Shown in pieces: positions 6,889 through 13,464 of a stretch of 16,305 nt of DNA; the first letter of the stretch is position 1; the number at the start of each line of letters is the position of its first letter. Under the pieces are notes generated by a model. That model worked only from the letters and a program-made list of their open reading frames with translations. It was not told the DNA's origin and did no database searches. The position numbers and the translations under genes were made by a program. This DNA is from Leptospiraceae bacterium (lineage in GTDB: Bacteria > Spirochaetota > Leptospiria > Leptospirales > Leptospiraceae). The stretch lies in contig JAIXRB010000008.1 of assembly GCA_027485405.1 (NCBI GenBank), positions 1 through 16,305 of the forward strand, written 5' to 3'.

Positions 6889-7476
6889 CTAAAACTCGAC
6901 GCTGGGTGCGTTTTCGATCTTTTTTTCATCTTCGACGGTAAACGTAGGTTTGCCTGAATATCCAAAGATCTTTGCAGTTATGACTGCGGGGAACTGCCGA
7001 ATGTAGATGTTGTAGTCCTTAGTTGCTTTGATGAATCGATTTCTGGCTACAGTGATTCGATTCTCAGTTCCTTCTAGTTGCGCCATCAGATCCCCAAAAC
7101 GAGCGTCGGATTTCAATTGAGGGTAACTTTCCTGCACCATAAGTAAACGGGACAATGCGCCTCCCAATTGACCTTGGGCTTGGGTAAATTGTTGAAAGGC
7201 ATTGGGGTCCTTTAAAAGCTCTGGGGTTGCTTGGATAGAACCGAGTTTGCTTCTTGCTTCCGCTATATTTGTTAAAATTTCGTTTTCTTGTTTGGCGAAA
7301 CCTTTGACAGTTGAAACCAGATTGGGAACCAAATCGGATCTGCGCTTGTATTGGTTCAAAACTTCTGCCCAAGAAGCGGTGACTTCTTCATCTAGAGCCT
7401 GGATGTTATTATAACCACAATTGGTTGAAAAAAATAGAAGACTGGCGACGGTTAAAATTCGGATTATTTGTTTCAT
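6889..7476 (-). CDS. lemA: LemA family protein, putative lipoprotein
   Basis: A 195-residue LemA-family protein. After a hydrophobic signal (RILTVASLLFFSTNC) the first cysteine is residue 20; Ser-Thr-Asn before it would be an unusual lipobox in Proteobacteria but is compatible with the looser spirochaetal pattern. The LemA core follows: ALDEEVTASWAEVLNQYKRR, then RSDLVPNLVSTVKGF, a long helical middle, and RNRFIKATKDYNIYIRQFP with TAKIFGYS near the end. These are strongly conserved LemA features. The molecular role of LemA proteins is not settled; they are membrane-anchored helical bundles. It lies 41 bases after the NamZ gene and may have its own promoter. Confidence 0.87.
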   Translation of the reverse strand: MKQIIRILTVASLLFFSTNCGYNNIQALDEEVTASWAEVLNQYKRRSDLVPNLVSTVKGFAKQENEILTNIAEARSKLGSIQATPELLKDPNAFQQFTQAQGQLGGALSRLLMVQESYPQLKSDARFGDLMAQLEGTENRITVARNRFIKATKDYNIYIRQFPAVITAKIFGYSGKPTFTVEDEKKIENAPSVEF

Positions 7477-7482
7477 AAGATT

Positions 7483-7510
7483 CTTATAGAATTAGACTGG
7501 GATTTCGCAA
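7483..7510 (-). promoter_or_regulatory. candidate sigma70-type promoter for lemA
   Basis: On the minus strand TTGCGA (7510-7505) and TATAAG (7488-7483) are separated by 16 bases, matching 4/6 and 5/6 of the consensus. The -10 ends six bases before the lemA ATG, so a transcript from here would start at or next to the start codon and be almost leaderless. It lies in the largest gap of the minus-strand gene series, which supports an internal promoter, but one match of this quality can occur by chance. Confidence 0.3.
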
Positions 7511-7517
7511 ATAAAAA

Positions 7518-8675
7518 TTAGAATCTTTTTCTGGTTTCCGCCGTCCTTTTTAACCAAGTTTTTTCCTGGGTTTTTAGATAGGCTTCTATGTCTTTGTCAG
7601 AGGATTTTCCATGCAAATAATCCAATAGGATTGGATCGCCAACCAGCAATTCGATCGCACTCAGATTGGAACGAAATTCATAGACACCTTTCAAATAGGC
7701 AAATTCGTTAGGGAACAAATCTTTCAGCTGTTTCAATAAAAAAAGCGTAAAATAAAGGGAATGGAATTTATCGGGATCATCTACTAATATCTGATAACCT
7801 TCACAAATAATACCTTGGTGCTTGTGAAACGTAGGCAAGAAACGTAGAGGTCTAAGTGTGTAGCAATTCTTTTGGTGCGTTTTCATTCTCCGTTCTAGCT
7901 CTGCTTTAGCTGAACCAAGCAAGTAGGGAGCTCCAAACGTTTCAAATGGACGAGTTGTTCCTCTACCTTCTGAAAGATTAGTTCCTTCTAGTAAGCATTG
8001 ACCCGGGTAAACTAAACAAGTAGAAGAGAAGGGAATATTCGGAGAAGGAGGGATCCAATGCTTCGATTTCTTTGGATAGATGACACCAATTGGTAAATAA
8101 TAGAGGGATAACTTATATGAAAACTCTTCTTTGTAAAACACTAACAGAGTAGCTGGTGATAAACCGTGGCGGTGCGGAACAGTCGGAACTCCCACAAATG
8201 AACTATATGTTGAATGCAATGGGGTGCCTTCTACTTTATCTCCAATTGGATTTGGAGAATCAACTACCAAAGCCTCAATTTTGGTTCCTTCAGATTGATT
8301 GAGCTCGCTAATGGCATGTAAAATGTAATTTGCCGTTGTTAAAAAAGTATAGTATCTGGATCCGACGTCTCGGATATCGATGATTACCAGATCTAATTTT
8401 CTTAAATATTCTTTAGGAGGGACTAAGGTCTGTTCTTCATCTCCATAAAGATTTACAATTTCCGTGTTTCCAATTGAATAATTTAGATCTTTTCCGCTAA
8501 CTTGATCTTGTAGCTCAGCAAACAATCCATGCTCTGGTAAAAAAAGAACTTTGAGATCTAATTCGTTTCTATAGTATTGATAGTGATAATCATTTTTAAA
8601 TCCAAAAGCCGATTGATTGGTCAAGAGACCAACTGCTTTGTTTTTCCATTTATCTAAAGATTTAACTTTTTTCAT
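7518..8675 (-). CDS. namZ: DUF1343 / NamZ-like exo-beta-N-acetylmuramidase
   Basis: A 385-residue member of the DUF1343 family, whose characterised member NamZ is an exo-lytic beta-N-acetylmuramidase that removes terminal MurNAc from peptidoglycan fragments. Conserved features are GLLTNQSAF (16-24), FLPEHGLF (45-52), IDIRDVGSRYYTF (99-111), VPHRHGLSPATL (166-177), EGTNLSEGRGTTRPFETFGAP (about 230-250) and the KHQG...CEGYQI segment in the C-terminal half. The start ATG overlaps the tyrA stop (ATGA, 8675-8672), so the start is well placed. No signal peptide is visible; the domain begins within the first 15 residues. Family members are often exported, so this copy may act in the cytoplasm on recovered muropeptides; that is inference. 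The gene symbol is by family analogy. Confidence 0.82.
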   Translation of the reverse strand: MKKVKSLDKWKNKAVGLLTNQSAFGFKNDYHYQYYRNELDLKVLFLPEHGLFAELQDQVSGKDLNYSIGNTEIVNLYGDEEQTLVPPKEYLRKLDLVIIDIRDVGSRYYTFLTTANYILHAISELNQSEGTKIEALVVDSPNPIGDKVEGTPLHSTYSSFVGVPTVPHRHGLSPATLLVFYKEEFSYKLSLYYLPIGVIYPKKSKHWIPPSPNIPFSSTCLVYPGQCLLEGTNLSEGRGTTRPFETFGAPYLLGSAKAELERRMKTHQKNCYTLRPLRFLPTFHKHQGIICEGYQILVDDPDKFHSLYFTLFLLKQLKDLFPNEFAYLKGVYEFRSNLSAIELLVGDPILLDYLHGKSSDKDIEAYLKTQEKTWLKRTAETRKRF

Positions 8676-9574
8676 TTGAATCCTGTTTTATTGATTTGGT
8701 TCTTTGCATTCAGGCTATCTCTCCAAATGCTTTCCAATCTTTGAATATCAGGCTCTTTCCAATTCTGAAAGATTTCTATAACTTCTTTTAGGTTCTTTTC
8801 AAAGGAAAGAAGGCTTTCTAGTATTGGTCTTCTGTTTTCTTCAAAAATAGACTTCCACATTTCCCAATTCGAGCCGGCAATTCGTGACATATCCCGAAAT
8901 CCTCCACCAGTTATGGGACGACTTGAATCTTTGACCAAGTTTGAAACGCTCTTATTCTGAATGCTGGTTTTTACAAGCAAAGTAGATATGATATGCGGTA
9001 AATGCGAAACATATGAAAGAACTTCATCGTGCAATTCAGGCTCCACTTCAATCACCCAAGAGCCCAGTTTTTTCCAGAATTCTAAGACTGAGTCAATTGC
9101 AATACTCTGAGAACTTGCACATCGCGATACAAATGTTATCTTGTCTGCATATAGATTAGGAATTGATTTTGCAAGTCCTGATTCTTCTGAACCACACATA
9201 GGGTGGGAAGAAACATACGAATGGGATTCACCTAAAGAATTGTTTACGGAATCAATAATAGAATACTTGGTTGAGCCTAAGTCTGTAAAAACTGTGTCAG
9301 GGAACTCTTTTAAACTAGGAATCAACTCAACAAGTCTGGTCACAGGAAGACCGAATACTACAAAATCAAAGTCTGAGAATTTTCTTTGATTTAAAAATTC
9401 TGATTCAAGATAGAAATCATCCGCTAGCTTTAGTCGAATGCCCTCTTCTTTCGATCTTTCAGAACGAACAATGCCCGATATTTTTGAATTTGGATAGGCG
9501 TTTCGTATTGCAAGGGCAAGGGAGCCGCCCATCAATCCAAAACCATAGATCAAAAAATGATTTGGTTCTTTCAC
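8672..9574 (-). CDS. tyrA: prephenate dehydrogenase (tyrosine biosynthesis)
   Basis: A 300-residue prephenate dehydrogenase, which oxidatively decarboxylates prephenate to 4-hydroxyphenylpyruvate with NAD(P). The Rossmann motif is IYGFGLMGGSLALAIR (residues 9-24). Further landmarks are TDLGSTK (97-103), SSHPMCGSEESG (122-133) with the conserved His124, SHLPHIIS (190-197) and TGGGFRDMSRIAGSN (222-236). The length fits a single-function enzyme without chorismate mutase or ACT domain. It starts at a GTG that overlaps the TGA of pheA (GTGA, 9574-9571), preceded by GAGG. The next gene overlaps its stop by four bases. Tight coupling to pheA means both aromatic end-branches from chorismate are made from one message. 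Confidence 0.92.
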   Translation of the reverse strand: MKEPNHFLIYGFGLMGGSLALAIRNAYPNSKISGIVRSERSKEEGIRLKLADDFYLESEFLNQRKFSDFDFVVFGLPVTRLVELIPSLKEFPDTVFTDLGSTKYSIIDSVNNSLGESHSYVSSHPMCGSEESGLAKSIPNLYADKITFVSRCASSQSIAIDSVLEFWKKLGSWVIEVEPELHDEVLSYVSHLPHIISTLLVKTSIQNKSVSNLVKDSSRPITGGGFRDMSRIAGSNWEMWKSIFEENRRPILESLLSFEKNLKEVIEIFQNWKEPDIQRLESIWRDSLNAKNQINKTGFK

Positions 9575-10653
9575 AAAACCTCAAAGGAAATAGGGTAAGA
9601 GCCAAGTACTCTCATCGAACTTGTTAACTCTTCCACTTCCTTTAAGATTTTTTGGATTTCTAAATCTGTTTTGTGGCCTAAAAAATCTATGTAGAAATTG
9701 TATTCCCAAAGATTTCGCTTCAGAGGTCTAGATTCGATTTTGGTCAAATTAATGCCATGATTGTAAAATCTTTGAAGGACTGAATACAGAGTTCCTGTTT
9801 TGTTTGGGACACTCAGCACTAGCGATGTTTTATCTTTACCAGTTGGTGGACATTCCGACTTGGCAATGACAAGGAAACGAGTTGTATTGCCAGAAATGTC
9901 TTCGATTCCCTCTTTGATCACCTCCAGTCCATAAATCTCAGCGGCTAATGCAGAAGCTATGGCGACTCCGTCTTTCTTTTCAGAAACCAAGGTTGCCGCC
10001 ATTGCTGTCGATGAGGTTTCTATAATTTCCGCATTGGGCAAATGGGAAGAAATCCAATTGCGGCATTGCTCATTTCCAATGCGAATGCCATAAATTCGCT
10101 TCACTTGGGACAGGTCTTTTTCGAAACCAAGCAAAGAAAAAGAGATCTTTCTATAGAGTTCAGAATAGATTTTTGCATCTGTTTCCAAAAACATATCTAA
10201 GGTGGAACCGACTGGTCCCTCTGTTGAGTTTTCGATTGGGACAATGCCGTAGTCGATTTTCCCACTTTGTAAGGAACGAAAAACATCTGGGATGGTAGGA
10301 TGTGCATCAGATTGAACTGCTGAACCAAACTTACTTCTTAAGGCTTCGTGAGAAAAGGAACCGTTTGGACCCAAAAATCCCACTACTATGGGATGCTCCA
10401 AAGCAATGGTGCCCGACATGATCTCTCGATAAACGGCAAGGATCACACTGGCTGGCAATGGTCCTTTTGAAATACTTGTGATTTTTTCGTAAACATCTCG
10501 CTCTCTATCGGGACGGTAAATAGGCTCGCCTGCTTTAAGCTTAATCTGCCCGATGCTATGGGCAATCTCTGCCCTTTCTTGGATCTGGGAGATGATCTTT
10601 TTATCAAGAGCATCAATTTGGTCTCTTAGAGTTTTTAAATCAGACTCAGACAA
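9571..10653 (-). CDS. pheA: bifunctional chorismate mutase / prephenate dehydratase (P-protein)
   Basis: A 360-residue P-protein making phenylpyruvate from chorismate. An AroQ-type chorismate mutase occupies about residues 1-85 (LRDQIDALDKKI, then IYRPDRERDVYEKI). The dehydratase domain follows from IVVGFLGPNGSFSHEAL (89-105) through PIENSTEGPVGSTLDMF (139-155) to the catalytic SGNTTRFLVI (254-263). The last 80 residues form an ACT domain with NKTGTLYSVL and the phenylalanine-binding ESRP (307-310), so feedback inhibition by phenylalanine is likely. One segment, YGIRIGNEQCRNW (188-200), differs from the common YSHPQAxxQC form. The start is a TTG three bases after the scpB stop; no better start was found. 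Confidence 0.93.
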   Translation of the reverse strand: MSESDLKTLRDQIDALDKKIISQIQERAEIAHSIGQIKLKAGEPIYRPDRERDVYEKITSISKGPLPASVILAVYREIMSGTIALEHPIVVGFLGPNGSFSHEALRSKFGSAVQSDAHPTIPDVFRSLQSGKIDYGIVPIENSTEGPVGSTLDMFLETDAKIYSELYRKISFSLLGFEKDLSQVKRIYGIRIGNEQCRNWISSHLPNAEIIETSSTAMAATLVSEKKDGVAIASALAAEIYGLEVIKEGIEDISGNTTRFLVIAKSECPPTGKDKTSLVLSVPNKTGTLYSVLQRFYNHGINLTKIESRPLKRNLWEYNFYIDFLGHKTDLEIQKILKEVEELTSSMRVLGSYPISFEVL

Positions 10654-10656
10654 AGG

Positions 10657-11292
10657 CTAAGTAACTTCCTCTTCATTAAACTCTGGTAGTACGGCTTCTT
10701 CCTCTAGCTGATTGTTTTCTATAGGCGAATCTTCTTCTATCGTAAAGGAATCTGGAATTTCTTCAAATTTCATTTCTTTTACTTCGATTGGAGTTGGTAA
10801 GTCGGACAGCCTGCTTAAACCGAAGTGAATTAAAAACTCATTTGTAGTTCCATAGAGTGTAGGTCGCCCTGGGACTTCTTTTTGGCCTACAGCCTTTACT
10901 AGTTTTTTGGAAATAAGGCTCGCCACCATTCCTCGAGAAGAAACTCCTCGAATTTCATCTAATTCAAGCAAAGTGATTGGTTGCTTGTAAGCTACTATTG
11001 CCAGTGTGTCGAGTGTTCCGCGGGATAGTGTTTCTCTTTTTTTGTCTTTGAAAATGACGGATAGAATTTCGGAATAAACTGGCGAAGAACTGAACTGATA
11101 ACCCCCCGCTATTTCTTTTAAGAGAAATCCGCCCTCTTTTTCTTCGTAATCTAAAATGAGTTCATCCAAAAGCTCTCTCACTTCCGTTTTTTCGACATTA
11201 GTCGACTTGGAGAGTGTAGCTATTTTTAGAGGTTCTGAGGATAAGAACAAGAGAGCTTCGATAAGCCCTTTTTTGTACTTTCGATCTTCCAC
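10657..11292 (-). CDS. scpB: segregation and condensation protein B
   Basis: A 211-residue ScpB, the kite/winged-helix subunit that with ScpA bridges the SMC dimer in bacterial condensin and helps chromosome compaction and segregation. The N-terminal winged helix starts at IEALLFLSSEPL; the second is marked by LDTLAIVAYKQPITLLELDEIRG and VSSRGMVASLISKKLV, ending in the very typical PGRPTLYGTTNEFLIHFGL. The last 40 residues are an acidic tail rich in Glu. The start is a GTG (11292-11290) directly after the scpA TAA, with no base between, so it is translationally coupled to scpA. Confidence 0.93.
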   Translation of the reverse strand: MEDRKYKKGLIEALLFLSSEPLKIATLSKSTNVEKTEVRELLDELILDYEEKEGGFLLKEIAGGYQFSSSPVYSEILSVIFKDKKRETLSRGTLDTLAIVAYKQPITLLELDEIRGVSSRGMVASLISKKLVKAVGQKEVPGRPTLYGTTNEFLIHFGLSRLSDLPTPIEVKEMKFEEIPDSFTIEEDSPIENNQLEEEAVLPEFNEEEVT

Positions 11293-12039
11293 TTACGCCG
11301 CCCGGACTATCTTTATTTCACCAAACAAACTATTTTGTAGAATTCTAGTCTTGCGGATTTTTACGGTTTCAAGCATGGCGAGAAAAACCGCGACAATCTC
11401 TTTCTTGGAAGGATTGCCTTTGGTGAAAAGTTCTTCAAATTTGATTTCGTTTTGGTCTTCTAATATCTGTAAGATATAGGCCATTTTATCTTCGATAGAG
11501 TAATGCTCGTATCCTTCATACACTGGGATTTCTGTTTTTTCTTCTGAAATTGACTCCAAAAGAGAATTAAAAGCAGAAATCAAATCCACCAAACTAACGT
11601 CGAGCCAGGCCTCTTCTTCTTCGAGTACTTGATTGGATTCTCTTGTAAATACACCAGATGCAATTCGATCCAAATCACCGAGCCGTTGCCCAGCCATTTG
11701 AAACTTTTTATGTTCTAAGAGTTTTTCTACCAATTCTTGTGGCAAAGGGGGTTCAATGTCATCTTCTTCGAAACCAGGGTCAGGCAAGAGTGCTTTGGAT
11801 TTCCAATATACCAAATGGGAAGCCATCAAAGCAAATTCAGAAGTCAATTCGATCGAAAGCTTTTCAGAGGTTTTAATAAATTGAATGAAATCTCTAGTGA
11901 TTCGGGAAAGAGAAACATCGAAAATGTCTACCTTGTAACTATCTATTAGATCCCAAAGAACCTGGATTGGTCCCTCTGCTAACCCACCTTCTAGGCTGTT
12001 CCACCTAACTACGAAAGGGTTCTCAGAGATATTTGACAT
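11293..12039 (-). CDS. scpA: segregation and condensation protein A
   Basis: A 248-residue ScpA, the kleisin subunit of SMC-ScpAB condensin. The N-terminal domain that contacts the SMC neck includes GPIQVLWDLIDSYKVDIFDV and the following ITRDFIQFI; FALMASHLVYWKSKALLPDP is the strongly conserved family segment. A charged central linker is followed by a C-terminal winged helix (KEIVAVFLAMLETVKIRKTRI) that contacts the SMC head. It lies three bases after cheY and directly abuts scpB. No clear Shine-Dalgarno is seen, consistent with coupling to the gene before it. Linkage to chemotaxis genes is unusual outside this lineage as far as I know. Confidence 0.93.
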   Translation of the reverse strand: MSNISENPFVVRWNSLEGGLAEGPIQVLWDLIDSYKVDIFDVSLSRITRDFIQFIKTSEKLSIELTSEFALMASHLVYWKSKALLPDPGFEEDDIEPPLPQELVEKLLEHKKFQMAGQRLGDLDRIASGVFTRESNQVLEEEEAWLDVSLVDLISAFNSLLESISEEKTEIPVYEGYEHYSIEDKMAYILQILEDQNEIKFEELFTKGNPSKKEIVAVFLAMLETVKIRKTRILQNSLFGEIKIVRAA

Positions 12040-12042
12040 GTT

Positions 12043-12405
12043 TTAGAGGCTAAGAGCTTTGGCCGCGGCTTGTTGTAATCTCTCTGGAGGAAAAGGTTTT
12101 ACGACAAAGTCCTTCACACCCATTTTAATTGCCTTTGCTAGCAGATCTTCCTGACCCAGCGCCGTTACCATAATGATCTTAGCTTTTGGATCCATTTTTA
12201 AAATTTCTTTACTGGCTTCGATTCCGTCTTTCTCGCGCATGGTGATATCCATTGTAACCAAATCTGGTTTCAAAGTTTTATACTGCTCGACCGCGATATT
12301 CCCGTTTTCTGCTTCCCCGACAATCTCGTGACCAGCCGCTACAAGGGCATCCTTCACTAAGGTTCTCATAAACTTTGCATCATCTACAACTAAGATTCTA
12401 GCCAT
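12043..12405 (-). CDS. cheY: chemotaxis response regulator CheY
   Basis: A 120-residue single-domain receiver. The acidic pair is Asp8/Asp9 (ILVVDDAKFMR), the phospho-acceptor is Asp53 (LVTMDITM), the switch residue is Thr81 (IIMVTALG) and the invariant lysine is Lys103 (VVKPFPPE). No output domain is present, so it is expected to bind the flagellar switch when phosphorylated by CheA. It lies six bases after cheB and three before scpA. GGAG is present just before the ATG within AAGGATGATGGAGA. The C-terminal phosphatase-like domain of the neighbouring CheA is a plausible partner for its dephosphorylation. Confidence 0.94.
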   Translation of the reverse strand: MARILVVDDAKFMRTLVKDALVAAGHEIVGEAENGNIAVEQYKTLKPDLVTMDITMREKDGIEASKEILKMDPKAKIIMVTALGQEDLLAKAIKMGVKDFVVKPFPPERLQQAAAKALSL

Positions 12406-12411
12406 TCTCCA

Positions 12412-13461
12412 TCATCCTTTGCCTTTTATAAGTTCAAGTGTCTTCGGCATCAATTCTTCCAAGGGTAAGACATAGTCTATTCCCCCCATTTCTACTGCAA
12501 CTCGGTTCATACCATACACGATAGAACTAGATTCGTCTTGAGCGAGAGTCACTCCTCCTTTCTGACGAATATTCGCAATTGATTGCGACCCATCTTTTCC
12601 CATTCCAGTCATAATTATGGCGAGCAACTGGTTTGCTCCATATGTCGTAATCATGGACTCAAAAAGAACCTCAATTGATGGTCTATGTCCATTAACTGTC
12701 CCTGACTGCTCAAGCTCAATCACTTTCGATCCAGATTTAGAAACTACGGTCATTTGGTAATCACCAGGGGCAATATAGGCTTTGCCTGGAACAACTGCTT
12801 CCCCTTGTTCAGCCTCTTTTACAGCGATCTTGCAGAGATTGTTTAGCCTTTCGGAAAAAGCCTTTGTAAAGCCCGGAGGCATGTGCTGTACGACTAGTAT
12901 AGGTTTCGCAAAATCAGCAGGGATTTTCTCAAAAACACTCTGTAAAGCTTTTGGACCACCGGTAGATGTTCCAATTGCAACGGCCTGGACTGAGACGGTT
13001 CGAGAAAGGGTTTTGATTTCTTGGCGAGGCGAAATCCCTGGTTTTAGTTTTTTGTCTCTTGATTCTAAATAATTTGTGATTTTTTCAGCGAGGGAATCAC
13101 CTATTTGTTCCGCGGAAAACTGGTTTCCACTGGAAGGTTTTGGAACAAAATCCAAAGCTCCCAATTCCAATGCTTTAAATGTCGCGTCTGCTCCGTGTTG
13201 TGTTAAGACGGAAAGCATGATCACTGCGGACGAAAGCTTTCTTTTTTTCATTTCCGCCAGAGCAGAAAGACCATCCATTACGGGCATTTCTACATCTAGG
13301 ATAATCACATCCGGCGTTAGCTTTTCAGCTAACTCTATACAATCGACGCCAGTCTTTCCAGTGGCGATTACTTCCATCCCCTTTTTATTTTTCAAAACAT
13401 CGGACAGAATGTTTCGAACTAAAAGAGAGTCATCGATGATTACAATTTTTGGCTTTGCCAT
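12412..13461 (-). CDS. cheB: chemotaxis protein-glutamate methylesterase CheB
   Basis: A 349-residue CheB. The receiver domain (about 1-125) has IIDDSLLVR (Asp10/Asp11) and the acceptor Asp56 in ILDVEMPVMDG, with Lys108 in FVPKPS. After a linker, the methylesterase domain (about 158-345) carries the catalytic Ser166 (AIGTSTGGP), His193 (VVQHMPPGF) and Asp290 (IMTGMGKDG). It removes methyl groups from, and deamidates, chemoreceptors when phosphorylated by CheA. It starts at an ATG three bases after the cheA stop. No cheR or receptor gene is in the window. Confidence 0.95.
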   Translation of the reverse strand: MAKPKIVIIDDSLLVRNILSDVLKNKKGMEVIATGKTGVDCIELAEKLTPDVIILDVEMPVMDGLSALAEMKKRKLSSAVIMLSVLTQHGADATFKALELGALDFVPKPSSGNQFSAEQIGDSLAEKITNYLESRDKKLKPGISPRQEIKTLSRTVSVQAVAIGTSTGGPKALQSVFEKIPADFAKPILVVQHMPPGFTKAFSERLNNLCKIAVKEAEQGEAVVPGKAYIAPGDYQMTVVSKSGSKVIELEQSGTVNGHRPSIEVLFESMITTYGANQLLAIIMTGMGKDGSQSIANIRQKGGVTLAQDESSSIVYGMNRVAVEMGGIDYVLPLEELMPKTLELIKGKG

Positions 13462-13464
13462 AGT

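Noticed and set aside
10057..10093. Unusual YGIRIGNEQCRNW segment in PheA as sign of a lost function
   Set aside because: All catalytic and effector-binding motifs (TRF, ESRP, ENSTEGPVG) are intact; the change looks like lineage variation.
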